From positions 186,001 through 250,000 of the forward strand of contig FZPE01000004.1 in assembly GCA_900188465.1 (NCBI GenBank): DNA of 64,000 nucleotides, in the 5' to 3' direction. Source of the DNA: Micrococcales bacterium KH10. Lineage in GTDB: Bacteria > Actinomycetota > Actinomycetes > Actinomycetales > Cellulomonadaceae. Each line of letters starts with the position of its first letter. Within the stretch, counting starts at the first letter, position 1. The notes below the pieces were generated by a model that had not been told where the DNA came from, did no database searches, and was given only the letters and a program-made list of their open reading frames with translations. Position numbers and translations under genes: made by a program. Of the stretch, positions 43,847-52,302 are shown in pieces.

Positions 43847-45085
43847 TCACGCCAATGCTTGGCGCAGCGGCTCGGCGAGGTTGCCACGGGAGGCGACCTC
43901 AATGTCACCGAGTCCCTGCCACACGGCCGCTTCCCGAAGCGCGGCGGCGAGCGCTTGGCCGCTATGTTCGGGCGCGTCCGGTTCTGCCCAGGCGGCCTGA
44001 ACCAGCAGTCTGCCGTTCTTGCGATCGGATTTGAGGTCAACCCGGCCCGCGATCTGGTTGTCAAGCAGAAATGGCAGACAGTAATAGCCATAGATGCGCC
44101 GCGCGGAGGGTGTGTAGATTTCAATCCGGTAGTGGAAGTCGAACATGCGCTCCAGCCGTTCGCGAAACCAGACCAGCGGGTCGAAAGGGCTGAGCAGTCG
44201 CGCGGGCACGGTGTCAGTTTCGGTGCTGCTGGCACGAGGCACGGATGTGCCAGCCCAGATCCAGGTTGGATCTTCCCAGCCTGCGACGGTTACTGTCCTG
44301 ACCTGCTTCTGGGCGATCAGAGAGGTAAGCGCACGGCGTGTGTCGGCGCGCTTCATACGGAAATAATCGGCCAGATCTGCTTCGGTGAAAATGCCGAGAC
44401 TGCGCGCGGCACGTTCGGTCAGCGCGAGTTGAGCCTCGTCCCGGGAGAATTCAATCTCACGCAGCTCGGCTGGAATGGCGCGTTCCACTGTGGTGTATTC
44501 GCGTTCGAAGCCGCGCCGTCCCGCGACAGCCAGTTGGCCGGTAGTGAAGAGATGTTCCAGACCTTGTTTGACGTCTGACCAGCCCCACCATTGACCACGG
44601 CGAACGTTGCGTTCGTGCTCCACGTCGGATGAGGTGACCGCGCCATGATCACGAACATAGTCGAGCAGCCAGTCCAGGAATCGGCGATTCTCGTGTGCCC
44701 ACGAATCCTCACGTGCTGCGGCGATCCGGTGATCCTGCATGCGCCACTGCCATAGTGGCCAGTCATCAACGGGAACGAAGGCGGCGGCATGAGCCCAGTA
44801 TTCGAAGAACCCTTGATGACGAGCTGACCCGAGTTTGTCGAGACTGCCCATGGAGTATGGGCCGAGCCGCGAGAAGAGTGGCATGTAATGGGCGCGTGCG
44901 AATACGTTCACCGAGTCGATTTGAACCACACCAAGGCGCCGAGCTTCTCGCATCAAATGCCGGGTAGTGACTTCACCCTCGGCTGGCGTTGCTGTTAGGC
45001 CTGCACGGTGTAGCCGCTGGGAAGAGATTGCGACTCGTCGCGCCTGCTCGGCGGTCAAACGCCGCACCCGGGAAATCTGTGACAC
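43847..45085 (-). CDS. YcaQ/AlkX-type DNA glycosylase (winged-helix, HTH_42)
   Basis: The 412-residue protein belongs to the HTH_42 superfamily of DNA glycosylases that remove alkylated bases or open interstrand crosslinks. Family blocks are VVQIDSVNVFARAHYMPLFSRLG, EYWAHAAAFVP, RRGFEREY and LSPFDPLVWFRERLERMFDF. The QID triplet (about 56-58) fits the Q-hydrophobic-D motif of the YcaQ/AlkX branch rather than the QxQ of AlkZ. GTG start, 5 nt behind TAGGAT, possibly leaderless. Confidence 0.88.
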   Translation of the reverse strand: MSQISRVRRLTAEQARRVAISSQRLHRAGLTATPAEGEVTTRHLMREARRLGVVQIDSVNVFARAHYMPLFSRLGPYSMGSLDKLGSARHQGFFEYWAHAAAFVPVDDWPLWQWRMQDHRIAAAREDSWAHENRRFLDWLLDYVRDHGAVTSSDVEHERNVRRGQWWGWSDVKQGLEHLFTTGQLAVAGRRGFEREYTTVERAIPAELREIEFSRDEAQLALTERAARSLGIFTEADLADYFRMKRADTRRALTSLIAQKQVRTVTVAGWEDPTWIWAGTSVPRASSTETDTVPARLLSPFDPLVWFRERLERMFDFHYRIEIYTPSARRIYGYYCLPFLLDNQIAGRVDLKSDRKNGRLLVQAAWAEPDAPEHSGQALAAALREAAVWQGLGDIEVASRGNLAEPLRQALA

Positions 45086-45109
45086 GTTTTATCCTACCGG
45101 CGTGACCTC

Positions 45110-45898
45110 TTACGACTTCACAATCCAACGGAAGGTGAGGCGGGTCAAAACCGCGCCGATCACCAGCCATGCGGCAATGACGAGCGCCACCGTGCCGAGT
45201 TCCCATGCTCCGGCTGGCTCGACTGAAGCCCATGAGTCCGGCAGGAACGCTGACCGCATCCCCTGGGCCAGCCACTTGAGCGGGAACAGCGCGGCAAAGT
45301 TCTGCAGCCACGTCGGCAGTTGACTAAATGGCAAGTACACGCCGGAGATGAACTGCAGAATCAACACGAACGGAAGGACCACGGCGGTGGTGCTTTTCAC
45401 GGTCTTGGGTAGCCGTGCCAGTGCGATGCCCAGCCAGCCGCACGTGACCAGTCCCAAGATGAGTACCCAGGCAAATGTGAGCCACCGCGCGGGATCAGAC
45501 GGCAACCCAACCCGGAACGCCACTGCGGCAATGAGCACCAGCAACAATGCCTGGGCGATGCCTGTGACCACCACCTTGCCGAGTTTCCCGAGGAAATATG
45601 CACCTTGGGGAAGAGGGGTTCCGGCGTAGCGTTTCAGCGTCCCGTCGAGCCGTTCGGTTGCCACGTCGATGCCGAGTCCTTGCATACCTGAGATCAAAAC
45701 GCCGGAGGCTACCATGGCGGGCAGGTAGTACTCCGAGGCGCTGATGCCGCCGGGCATGGTCATCGAAGAAAACGCCGTTGCGAAGATGGTCAGCATCATC
45801 ACCGGGAACAGGAACGTGAAGAAGACCTCGTCGGTGCGACGGAAGTACGTCTTGACCTCAAATCCGGTGCGCACCGCGCCCAACCGTGGGATGTTCAC
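45110..45898 (-). CDS. ABC-2-type transporter permease
   Basis: The 262-residue product has six membrane segments and the ABC-2 pattern (RRTDEVFFTFLFPVMMLTIFATAFSS, then LPAMVASGVLISGMQGLGIDVATERLDGTLKRYAGTPL). It is the membrane part of the exporter whose ATPase is encoded just upstream with ATGA overlap. Drug or lipid export is typical of this type. Confidence 0.9.
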   Translation of the reverse strand: MNIPRLGAVRTGFEVKTYFRRTDEVFFTFLFPVMMLTIFATAFSSMTMPGGISASEYYLPAMVASGVLISGMQGLGIDVATERLDGTLKRYAGTPLPQGAYFLGKLGKVVVTGIAQALLLVLIAAVAFRVGLPSDPARWLTFAWVLILGLVTCGWLGIALARLPKTVKSTTAVVLPFVLILQFISGVYLPFSQLPTWLQNFAALFPLKWLAQGMRSAFLPDSWASVEPAGAWELGTVALVIAAWLVIGAVLTRLTFRWIVKS

Positions 45899-46782
45899 GA
45901 GGCCTCCTGGGAAGATGCGACATTAGTGACGTCCGAGCCGTTCGCAGCTCTCAATAGGGACAAGTAGATGTCTTCCAGGCCGGGTCGGATGACCTCGAGA
46001 TCTCGATACTGTCGCGAACCGTGCAGGTCGTAGACCACTTGGCCGGGGTCTTCGGTGCGTACCTCGTGTGGGCCATCGTCATCTTGCCACCGCACCAGCG
46101 GTGTCCGCGCTTCAGGTCCACCCAATTCAGGTAGCGGGCAGTCTGCTATCAACGTGCCATGAGCGATGACGATCGCACGGTCTGAAAGATGCTCCGCTTC
46201 GTCCAAGTAGTGGGTGGTCAACAAGATGGTGGTGCCCTCGGCGGTCAGCGAACGGATCAGATCCCAGAATTCCCTGCGGGCTTCAGGGTCGAAGCCCGTG
46301 GTCGGCTCGTCCAGGAAAAGGACTTGCGGGTCACCGATGATCCCCAATGCGACATCAACTCGTCTGCGCTGTCCGCCAGAGAGTTTCGCCAACCGGGTTT
46401 CGGCCTGTGGGGTCAGACCAACTGCCGCGATGGTTTCGGAGACTGGTCGCGGATGAGGGTAGTAGGCGGCCACTTGATTAAGAAGCTCTGTGATCGTGAC
46501 TTCTTCGAATGCCCCGGGCTGCTGTAAAACGATCCCGATCTTTGCCCGCCAGTTCGCACCGGCCTTTTCGGGGTCGATGCCGAGCACCCTGACCGAACCA
46601 CCGGATTTAGTGCGGTAGCCCTCCAGAATCTCAATGGTGGTGGTCTTGCCTGCGCCGTTGGGCCCGAGGATCGCGACTGACTCGCCCGGGTCGATCGTGA
46701 ACGAGATATCTCGCACCGCCTGAACGTCACCGTATGACTTGGAGAGGTTCGCGACCTCGATAACGGGTGCCGAAGATGCCAT
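45895..46782 (-). CDS. ABC transporter ATP-binding protein (DrrA-like)
   Basis: The 295-residue ATPase has Walker A GPNGAGKTTT, signature KLSGGQRRRVDVAL, Walker B VLFLDEPTTGFDPEARREFW and the switch His in LLTTHYLDEAEHLSDRAIV. The YLDEAE block is usual for DrrA-type drug exporters. The C-terminus has a regulatory extension. I prefer ATG 46782 over 46818 because family members start just before VIEVANLSKSYG. Confidence 0.9.
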   Translation of the reverse strand: MASSAPVIEVANLSKSYGDVQAVRDISFTIDPGESVAILGPNGAGKTTTIEILEGYRTKSGGSVRVLGIDPEKAGANWRAKIGIVLQQPGAFEEVTITELLNQVAAYYPHPRPVSETIAAVGLTPQAETRLAKLSGGQRRRVDVALGIIGDPQVLFLDEPTTGFDPEARREFWDLIRSLTAEGTTILLTTHYLDEAEHLSDRAIVIAHGTLIADCPLPELGGPEARTPLVRWQDDDGPHEVRTEDPGQVVYDLHGSRQYRDLEVIRPGLEDIYLSLLRAANGSDVTNVASSQEAS

Positions 46783-46913
46783 AGGTACAGCATGGTCGAA
46801 TCGCAAGATGGTTGCCAACGTTCGCAGCCGAGGTTGAGTAGGAGCATGTAAGGAGGCGACCGATCGGCGATGCTCGAGCAGTTGTCAGGACGAGTTATCC
46901 CAACCTGCTTGGA

Positions 46914-46930
46914 ATACCCCTAGGGGGTAT
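46914..46930 (+). promoter_or_regulatory. CsoR-type copper operator
   Basis: ATACCCC (46914-46920), TAG and GGGGTAT (46924-46930) form the classic copper box bound by CsoR repressors. It lies 53 bp before the copper ATPase start. No csoR gene is present in this window. Confidence 0.88.
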
Positions 46931-46982
46931 CGTGTTGTGCAATGAGGAACCGAAAGACGAACCGGGTAGTCGAAAGGGCACG

Positions 46983-49121
46983 ATGATAGAGCCAACGGCA
47001 GATCAGCAAGCAGACGGCCCGCATCAAGACCACTTAGGGCCTGGTCGCCATGATCATGGTGACCATCACCGCAGCCATGACGGCAGTAAGGTGCATAGCG
47101 GCCATAACGGGGCGCAGCACCACGCCGGACATGGTGGACATGGCGATCACGGCGCCCATGTGCTGCGATTTCGACGGCTGTTCTGGACGAACCTTGTCAT
47201 CGCCGTTCCGGTCATCATATTTTCGCCGATGTTCGCGATGCTGCTCGACTACGAGGTGCCTGCATGGGCGCTATGGATCGCACCGGCGTTGGGAACGGTC
47301 ATGTACCTCTGGGGAGGTCAGCCGTTCCTTACCGGTGCCTGGGCAGAGATCAAAAGTCGAAAACCCGGCATGATGCTGCTGATCGCACTAGCTATCAGCG
47401 TGGCGTTTATCGCGTCTTGGGCAGCAACACTGGGTCTGGTCGATCATGGACTCGAATTCTGGTGGGAGCTGGCGCTGCTGATCGTCATCATGTTGCTGGG
47501 GCACTGGATTGAGATGCGTTCGTTGGCCCAGACCACCTCCGCACTGGACTCGCTCGCAGCATTATTGCCGGACGAGGCCGAACGAATCGACGGCGATCGT
47601 GTCACTAAAATCGCACCGAATGAACTACGTGTGAGGGATGTAGTCATCGTTCGGCCCGGAGGAAGCGTGCCTGCGGACGGCAAGATCATCGATGGTCGTG
47701 CCGACATGGACGAGTCCATGATCACCGGCGAATCTCGTCCGGTCTCCCGAGGATTAGGAGATCCGGTCACGGCCGGTACGGTCGCAACCGATTCGGGGTT
47801 GCGCGTCGAGATCACGGCCGTAGGAGATGACACTGCGCTCGCAGGCATCAATCGCTTGGTCGTCGAGGCCCAGAACTCGTCCTCGCGAGCGCAACGGATC
47901 GCTGACCGCGCTGCTGCATTGCTCTTCTGGTTCGCGCTGGGAGCCGCCTTCATCACTGCCGTGATCTGGTCCGTCGTCGGCGATGTGGACGCTGCGATCA
48001 CTCGCAGTATCACGGTGCTGGTGATTGCCTGCCCTCATGCGCTCGGGCTCGCGATTCCACTCGTCGTATCGATCGCGACAGAACGAGCGGCACGTAGTGG
48101 AGTCTTGATCAAGGACCGGCTCGCGCTTGAATCAATGCGCCAGGTGGACAGAGTGCTCTTCGACAAAACCGGCACATTGACTGCGGGTGAACCAGCCCTG
48201 GTCGCCGTCGAACCAGTGGGCGATCACGATGCCGATGACGTGCTTGCGCTGGCGGCAGCAGCCGAATCTGACAGTGAGCATCCGTTGGCTCGGGCTATCG
48301 TGGCAGCTGCGCAAACGCGAGAACTCCGGATTGAACGTGCCACCGGGTTTTCTTCGTCGCCCGCGGTAGGTGTCACGGCCACTGTCGCGGGATCTCAGAT
48401 CCGTGTTGGCGGACCGCGGCTGCTCGAAGAGATAGGCGGGCCGGAAGTGACTGCGGCACAGGCTTGGCGCGATGAGGGCGCGATCATCCTTCACGTTGTG
48501 CGCGACGGCACGGTCATTGGTGGCCTAAGGCTCGGTGACGAGATTCGTCCTGAATCCCGCGAAGCTGTTGCTGCCCTCCACGGGTTAGACGTCGAGGTGG
48601 TCATGATCACTGGCGACGCCAATGCTGTGGCCACCAACGTCGGTGGTCAGTTGGGGATTGACCGGATTTTCGCCGGAGTGCGGCCAGAGGACAAAGCCGC
48701 GAAGGTCGCTGAGTTGCAGCAGGAAGGCAAGAAGGTCGCGATGGTCGGCGACGGCGTCAACGACGCACCGGCGCTGGCACAAGCCGATGTGGGTATTGCG
48801 ATTGGAGCAGGCACGGATGTGGCCATTGCGTCAGCTGGCGTTATTCTGGCCAGCTCCGACCCTCGGTCGGTGCTTTCCGTCATCAGTCTGTCGCAGGCCG
48901 CTTACCGCAAGATGAAACAGAACCTGTGGTGGGCCGCTGGATACAACCTGCTCTCGGTTCCTCTCGCCGCGGGTGTTCTCGCGCCCGTGGGTTTCGTATT
49001 GCCGATGTCTATTGGAGCTGTGCTGATGTCGTTGTCGACCATTGTGGTGGCGCTGAATGCGCAACTGTTGCGGCGGCTCGACCTTTCACCGGAGCACCTC
49101 GCACGGGTGACTCGCCTGTGA
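46983..49121 (+). CDS. copB: CopB-type copper-translocating P1B ATPase
   Basis: The 712-residue pump has a His-rich N-terminus (about 15-60, many HxH and GHxxH units), then the core motifs TGES, CPH ([10 protein letters not shown]) in the transmembrane metal site, DKTGT, SEHPLA and [11 protein letters not shown] and a His-rich tail mark P1B-3 (CopB) pumps for copper or silver. ATG 46983 follows GAAAGG; the frame upstream is open to 46932 but lacks support. It is controlled by the CsoR-type box upstream and stands beside a remnant of a secreted protein. Confidence 0.93.
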   Translation: MIEPTADQQADGPHQDHLGPGRHDHGDHHRSHDGSKVHSGHNGAQHHAGHGGHGDHGAHVLRFRRLFWTNLVIAVPVIIFSPMFAMLLDYEVPAWALWIAPALGTVMYLWGGQPFLTGAWAEIKSRKPGMMLLIALAISVAFIASWAATLGLVDHGLEFWWELALLIVIMLLGHWIEMRSLAQTTSALDSLAALLPDEAERIDGDRVTKIAPNELRVRDVVIVRPGGSVPADGKIIDGRADMDESMITGESRPVSRGLGDPVTAGTVATDSGLRVEITAVGDDTALAGINRLVVEAQNSSSRAQRIADRAAALLFWFALGAAFITAVIWSVVGDVDAAITRSITVLVIACPHALGLAIPLVVSIATERAARSGVLIKDRLALESMRQVDRVLFDKTGTLTAGEPALVAVEPVGDHDADDVLALAAAAESDSEHPLARAIVAAAQTRELRIERATGFSSSPAVGVTATVAGSQIRVGGPRLLEEIGGPEVTAAQAWRDEGAIILHVVRDGTVIGGLRLGDEIRPESREAVAALHGLDVEVVMITGDANAVATNVGGQLGIDRIFAGVRPEDKAAKVAELQQEGKKVAMVGDGVNDAPALAQADVGIAIGAGTDVAIASAGVILASSDPRSVLSVISLSQAAYRKMKQNLWWAAGYNLLSVPLAAGVLAPVGFVLPMSIGAVLMSLSTIVVALNAQLLRRLDLSPEHLARVTRL

Positions 49122-49130
49122 GTTAGGGCG

Positions 49131-49375
49131 GTGACCACCGTCGGTTTCGCCGCTCCGCCGGCCCTTGCGACCGGTTCCTCGATCAGCACGGATAATGAGG
49201 TCGATGCCCTCGGTAAGAAGATCACCGTCACCTACGAGACCGACCAGCCGGCGCCATCGCCATGGAGGACAACACAGTGACAGTCACCCAGGTATTCGTC
49301 CTACCAGGTGCCGCCACGGTCAAGGCTAAGGTGTCTAAGACTAAGAAACCGGTCCGGCTCCGCATCATCAGGTAG
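49131..49375 (+). pseudogene. Remnant of a secreted protein behind the copper pump
   Basis: GTG 49131 opens a frame with an Ala/Pro-rich end of a signal peptide (VGFAAPPALATG), then SSISTDNEVDALGKKITVTYET, and stops at 49280. Overlapping by GTGA, a second frame (49277-49375) reads VTQVFVLPGAATVKAKVSKT and ends with the basic RLRIIR. The two fragments look like head and tail of one secreted protein with internal deletion and frame change. The tail resembles those of other secreted proteins here. No functional call. Confidence 0.5.
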
Positions 49376-49388
49376 CGCCACTATTGCC

Positions 49389-49417
49389 CGTGCCCCAGCC
49401 ATGACGGCTGGGGCACG
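49389..49417 (+). terminator. Intrinsic terminator
   Basis: CGTGCCCCAGCC (49389-49400) pairs perfectly with 49406-49417 around ATGAC. It stands 14 bp behind the secreted-protein remnant and before the GH3 gene; it probably ends copper pump transcripts. Confidence 0.85.
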
Positions 49418-49480
49418 AGCATGTCGCAGTAAATCGCAGTAACGTAGTCATCCAGACGAAACTGACTGAAGAGCATTGGA

Positions 49481-50815
49481 ATGACGAGGACGAGTACACC
49501 AAAGCAGGTCCCGACTGCCGGTTATCTACGACGCACGTCGCTGCGCATCATCGCTGCGGTCGTGATGGCCTCACTCTCCCTGTTGGCCGGGATCGTCACC
49601 CCAGGTACGCAAGCGGCTGCGCCGACGAAGCAGGAGATAGCCACCTCGGTATCGAATGCGACGAACGCCGGGGTATCGATGGCGTCCGCTAACAATCCCC
49701 CTACAGCTGACGTTGTTCAGGTAGCCTCGTCTGCGCCTACCCGCGCGATAAGCGAAACTCGCTCCGAAGCGGACACTCCCGCCGACCCATTGGCGGGCTG
49801 GACCGCGGAACAAAAAGTCGGCCAGTTGTTCATGGTCGGTGTTCCGGTAAGCGGGGACCAACGTGCAAGTCGCAAGGCGGTACGCGCCAAGCACGTCGGC
49901 AACATCTTCCTGCATGGACGAACCACCGCAGGGATCAAACCGGTGCGCAAGATCGTCGATGGCTACACCGGCCTGGTCACTAAGAAACGAACGCGGAACA
50001 CCGCGATGTTCGTAGCGACTGACCAGGAGGGCGGCAGGGTTCAGGTACTGCGCGGCAAAGGTTTCACCGACATTCCCTCGGCAATGACTCAGTCGAAGTG
50101 GTCGAAGAAGAAACTGCGCAAGAACGCCAAAAAGTGGGGCGAAGAACTCTCCAAAGCCGGTGTCAACCTCAACCTCGCTCCTGTCACTGACGTGGTGACC
50201 AGTGCCAAGAGTGCGCGTAAGAACGGCCCGATCGGTGTCTTCGAACGCAACTACGGCTACGGGAAGCGGTCAACGTGGACCCACGCCAACGCGTTCAGCA
50301 ACGGGATGCGGTCATCGAACGTCGACGTCGCGATCAAACACTTTCCGGGTCTTGGCCGCGTCAAAGGCAACACCGACACCACTGCTCGGGTCGTAGACAA
50401 GGTCACACGAGCGACGAAGAAAGACCGGCAGATGACTGCTTTCCGTAAGGGCATCAACGCCGGGGCGCCATTCGTGATGATGTCGAGCGCTGTTTACGCC
50501 AAGATCGATGCCAAGAACCCTGCGGCATTCTCCAAGAAGACCATCAATAAGGTGCTCCGCAAGCAGTTGGGCTTTGAAGGAGTCGTCATCAGCGACGACC
50601 TCGCTGCGGCCAAGGCAGTCCAGAAATGGAAGCCGAGCACTCGTGCAGTGAAATTCATCCAGGCTGGCGGCGACATGGTGCTCGTCAGCGCTGACGCCAC
50701 TGTTGTCGCTGAGATGATCGATGCTGTGGTGGCCAAAGCGAAGAAATCACCTGCCTTCGCCGAAAAGGTCGATGCCGCGGTGTTACGTGTGCTCGCTGCT
50801 AAAGAGCGGCTATGA
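49481..50815 (+). CDS. Secreted glycoside hydrolase family 3 (NagZ-like)
   Basis: The 444-residue product has a Sec signal peptide (about 1-47, cleavage near TQAAA), a Ser/Thr/Ala linker and a GH3 catalytic domain (about 105-440): FVATDQEGGRVQVLRG, NLNLAPVTDVV, VDVAIKHFPGLGRVKGNTD and GVVISDDLAA, whose Asp is the expected nucleophile. KHFPGLG and the His of the NagZ loop fit beta-N-acetylhexosaminidases that trim peptidoglycan sugars. The domain carries many surface Lys residues. The AraC gene overlaps by ATGA. Confidence 0.9.
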   Translation: MTRTSTPKQVPTAGYLRRTSLRIIAAVVMASLSLLAGIVTPGTQAAAPTKQEIATSVSNATNAGVSMASANNPPTADVVQVASSAPTRAISETRSEADTPADPLAGWTAEQKVGQLFMVGVPVSGDQRASRKAVRAKHVGNIFLHGRTTAGIKPVRKIVDGYTGLVTKKRTRNTAMFVATDQEGGRVQVLRGKGFTDIPSAMTQSKWSKKKLRKNAKKWGEELSKAGVNLNLAPVTDVVTSAKSARKNGPIGVFERNYGYGKRSTWTHANAFSNGMRSSNVDVAIKHFPGLGRVKGNTDTTARVVDKVTRATKKDRQMTAFRKGINAGAPFVMMSSAVYAKIDAKNPAAFSKKTINKVLRKQLGFEGVVISDDLAAAKAVQKWKPSTRAVKFIQAGGDMVLVSADATVVAEMIDAVVAKAKKSPAFAEKVDAAVLRVLAAKERL

Positions 50816-51225
50816 CAAGGACGAGTCACGACCAGCAACTGCGCGATATCGTCGTGATCCGCCGGGTTCGGGATCGCATTGACCGCGAATATGCGCTGCC
50901 GCTCAATCTTGAGGCATTGGCGCGCGGCGCATACATGTCAGTTGGACATCTGAGCCGAGAATTTCGCCGCATCTATGGCGAGTCGCCGTACTCGTACCTG
51001 ATGACCCGTCGGATAGAACGAGCCATGACGCTATTGCGTCGCGGCGATCTGTCCGTCACCGAAGTCTGCTTTGCTGTCGGCTCGTCCTCGCTTGGGACAT
51101 TCAGCACGAGGTTCACCGAACTCGTCGGAGTGCCACCCAGCGTCTACCAGCGCGACCATTCCCGTGCCGCCGAAGGCATCCCACCGTGTCTGGCCAAGCA
51201 AGTGACCCGGCCAACGCGAAGTTGA
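50812..51225 (+). CDS. AraC-family DNA-binding protein, short
   Basis: The 137-residue product is a bare AraC DNA-binding domain with both helix-turn-helix units (NLEALARGAYMSVGHLSREFRRIYG and DLSVTEVCFAVGSSSLGTFSTRFTELVG). No effector domain is present. It overlaps the GH3 gene by ATGA and is probably co-expressed. Such short proteins act alone on few promoters; the next VOC gene is a likely target. Confidence 0.88.
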   Translation: MTRTSHDQQLRDIVVIRRVRDRIDREYALPLNLEALARGAYMSVGHLSREFRRIYGESPYSYLMTRRIERAMTLLRRGDLSVTEVCFAVGSSSLGTFSTRFTELVGVPPSVYQRDHSRAAEGIPPCLAKQVTRPTRS

Positions 51226-51307
51226 AGCACCTGGTCAATGTGGTGCTCGTCGAACTGATCAAGAATCAAGAAGCCCGCTGGTGATGCTCGGTTGTAACGT
51301 CGTTGCC

Positions 51308-51724
51308 ATGGATATCTCGATTCACTACGCGTTCCTGCCGCACACTGACGCTGAAGCGGCACTGACCTTCTACCGCGACGTCCTGGGCTTCGAGGTCCGA
51401 GCCGACGTCGGCTACGAAGACATGAGGTGGATCACCGTCGGGCCGTCGGGTCAGGACACCTCCATTGTGTTGCACCCGCCAGCGGTTGACCCCGGTATTA
51501 CCGACGATGAACGCCGCACGATTCTCGAACTGATCGCCAAGGGCGTGTACACCGCGATCACATTCGCCACCGACGACCTTGACGGCCTGTTCGCTCGTCT
51601 CGTCGCGGCTGGCGCCGATGTGATTCAAGAACCGACAGACCAGGACTATGGCGTCCGCGACTGCGCCTTCCGCGACCCGTCGGGCAACCTGATCCGCATC
51701 AACCAGCGCGACTCAAGTGACTAA
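51308..51724 (+). CDS. VOC-superfamily protein (glyoxalase/dioxygenase-like)
   Basis: The 138-residue product has the VOC pattern: ISIHYAFLPHTDAEAALTFYRDVLGFEV, DTSIVLHPP and GVRDCAFRDPSGNLIRINQ with the end strand. Metal ligands of VOC enzymes are partly in place. AraC-VOC neighbours are common in actinobacteria and often act on antibiotics or aldehydes. Start ATG 51308; the frame upstream is open but without family resemblance. Confidence 0.87.
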   Translation: MDISIHYAFLPHTDAEAALTFYRDVLGFEVRADVGYEDMRWITVGPSGQDTSIVLHPPAVDPGITDDERRTILELIAKGVYTAITFATDDLDGLFARLVAAGADVIQEPTDQDYGVRDCAFRDPSGNLIRINQRDSSD

Positions 51725-51785
51725 GGAGCATCAGGGGAAGGTCGTCGCATCTTCCGATTCTTCAGAAGTAGCCCCATAGTCCCTG

Positions 51786-51843
51786 ACGTTCGCTGCACCA
51801 GCCGATAGCCTGGAAATCCGGGCAGGGGAGGTGCAGCGAACGT
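51786..51843 (+). promoter_or_regulatory. 14-bp inverted repeat around the nrdI start
   Basis: ACGTTCGCTGCACC (51786-51799) is repeated exactly as reverse complement at 51830-51843, with 30 nt between that include the ribosome-binding site GGGGAGG and a -10-like GATAGCCT. Either a regulator binds the two halves over the promoter, or the messenger folds and hides the start region. It is not an NrdR box. Confidence 0.55.
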
Positions 51844-52289
51844 TGCCGACAGACAAGATTCCGGTCTACTTCTATTCGTCGAAGTCGGGCATGGTCAGAC
51901 TATTCGCGGAGCGGCTGGACCGCCCGGTCTTCGATCTGTCCGATCGCGCGGTGCGTCGCAGTGTGCCAGACGGACCGTGGGTGTTGCTGACGCCTTCCTA
52001 TAAGACCGGCAACGTCAACAACGACACCATTCCCGAACCGATCAAACGGTTCCTTCGCGATCCCATCACGCGTCGTCGGCTCATCGGCATCATGGGATCG
52101 GGCAACCGCAACTTCGGTGAGCACTATCAGGCGGCGGCGCGCACCATCGCACGCGCCTCAGGGCGCCCCATCCTGTTGGAGTTCGAACTGCAGGGCACTC
52201 AGTGGGACGTCGCCGACGCGAAGCGGATCTTGGCCGAACTGGATGAGTCCGCCCACCAGCCCACGATAGGGACATCGCTCTCGGAATAG
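51831..52289 (+). CDS. nrdI: NrdI-type flavodoxin
   Basis: The 152-residue product fits NrdI, the flavodoxin that makes the manganese-tyrosyl cofactor of class Ib ribonucleotide reductase: VYFYSSKSGMVRLFAERL, WVLLTPSYKTGNVNNDTIPEPIKRFL, GIMGSGNRNFGEHYQAAA and ILLEFELQGTQWDVADA. The usual partners nrdH, nrdE and nrdF are not next to it. Start is uncertain: GTG 51831 lies inside one arm of the inverted repeat, TTG 51843 lies at its end with a more usual distance to the ribosome site. Confidence 0.85.
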   Translation: MQRTLPTDKIPVYFYSSKSGMVRLFAERLDRPVFDLSDRAVRRSVPDGPWVLLTPSYKTGNVNNDTIPEPIKRFLRDPITRRRLIGIMGSGNRNFGEHYQAAARTIARASGRPILLEFELQGTQWDVADAKRILAELDESAHQPTIGTSLSE

Positions 52290-52302
52290 GTATTGTTGGG
52301 CC

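Noticed and set aside
46932-46982. Upstream extension of the copper ATPase to 46932
   Set aside because: No ribosome-binding site and no family resemblance; the ATG at 46983 has GAAAGG upstream and the extension would start next to the CsoR box.
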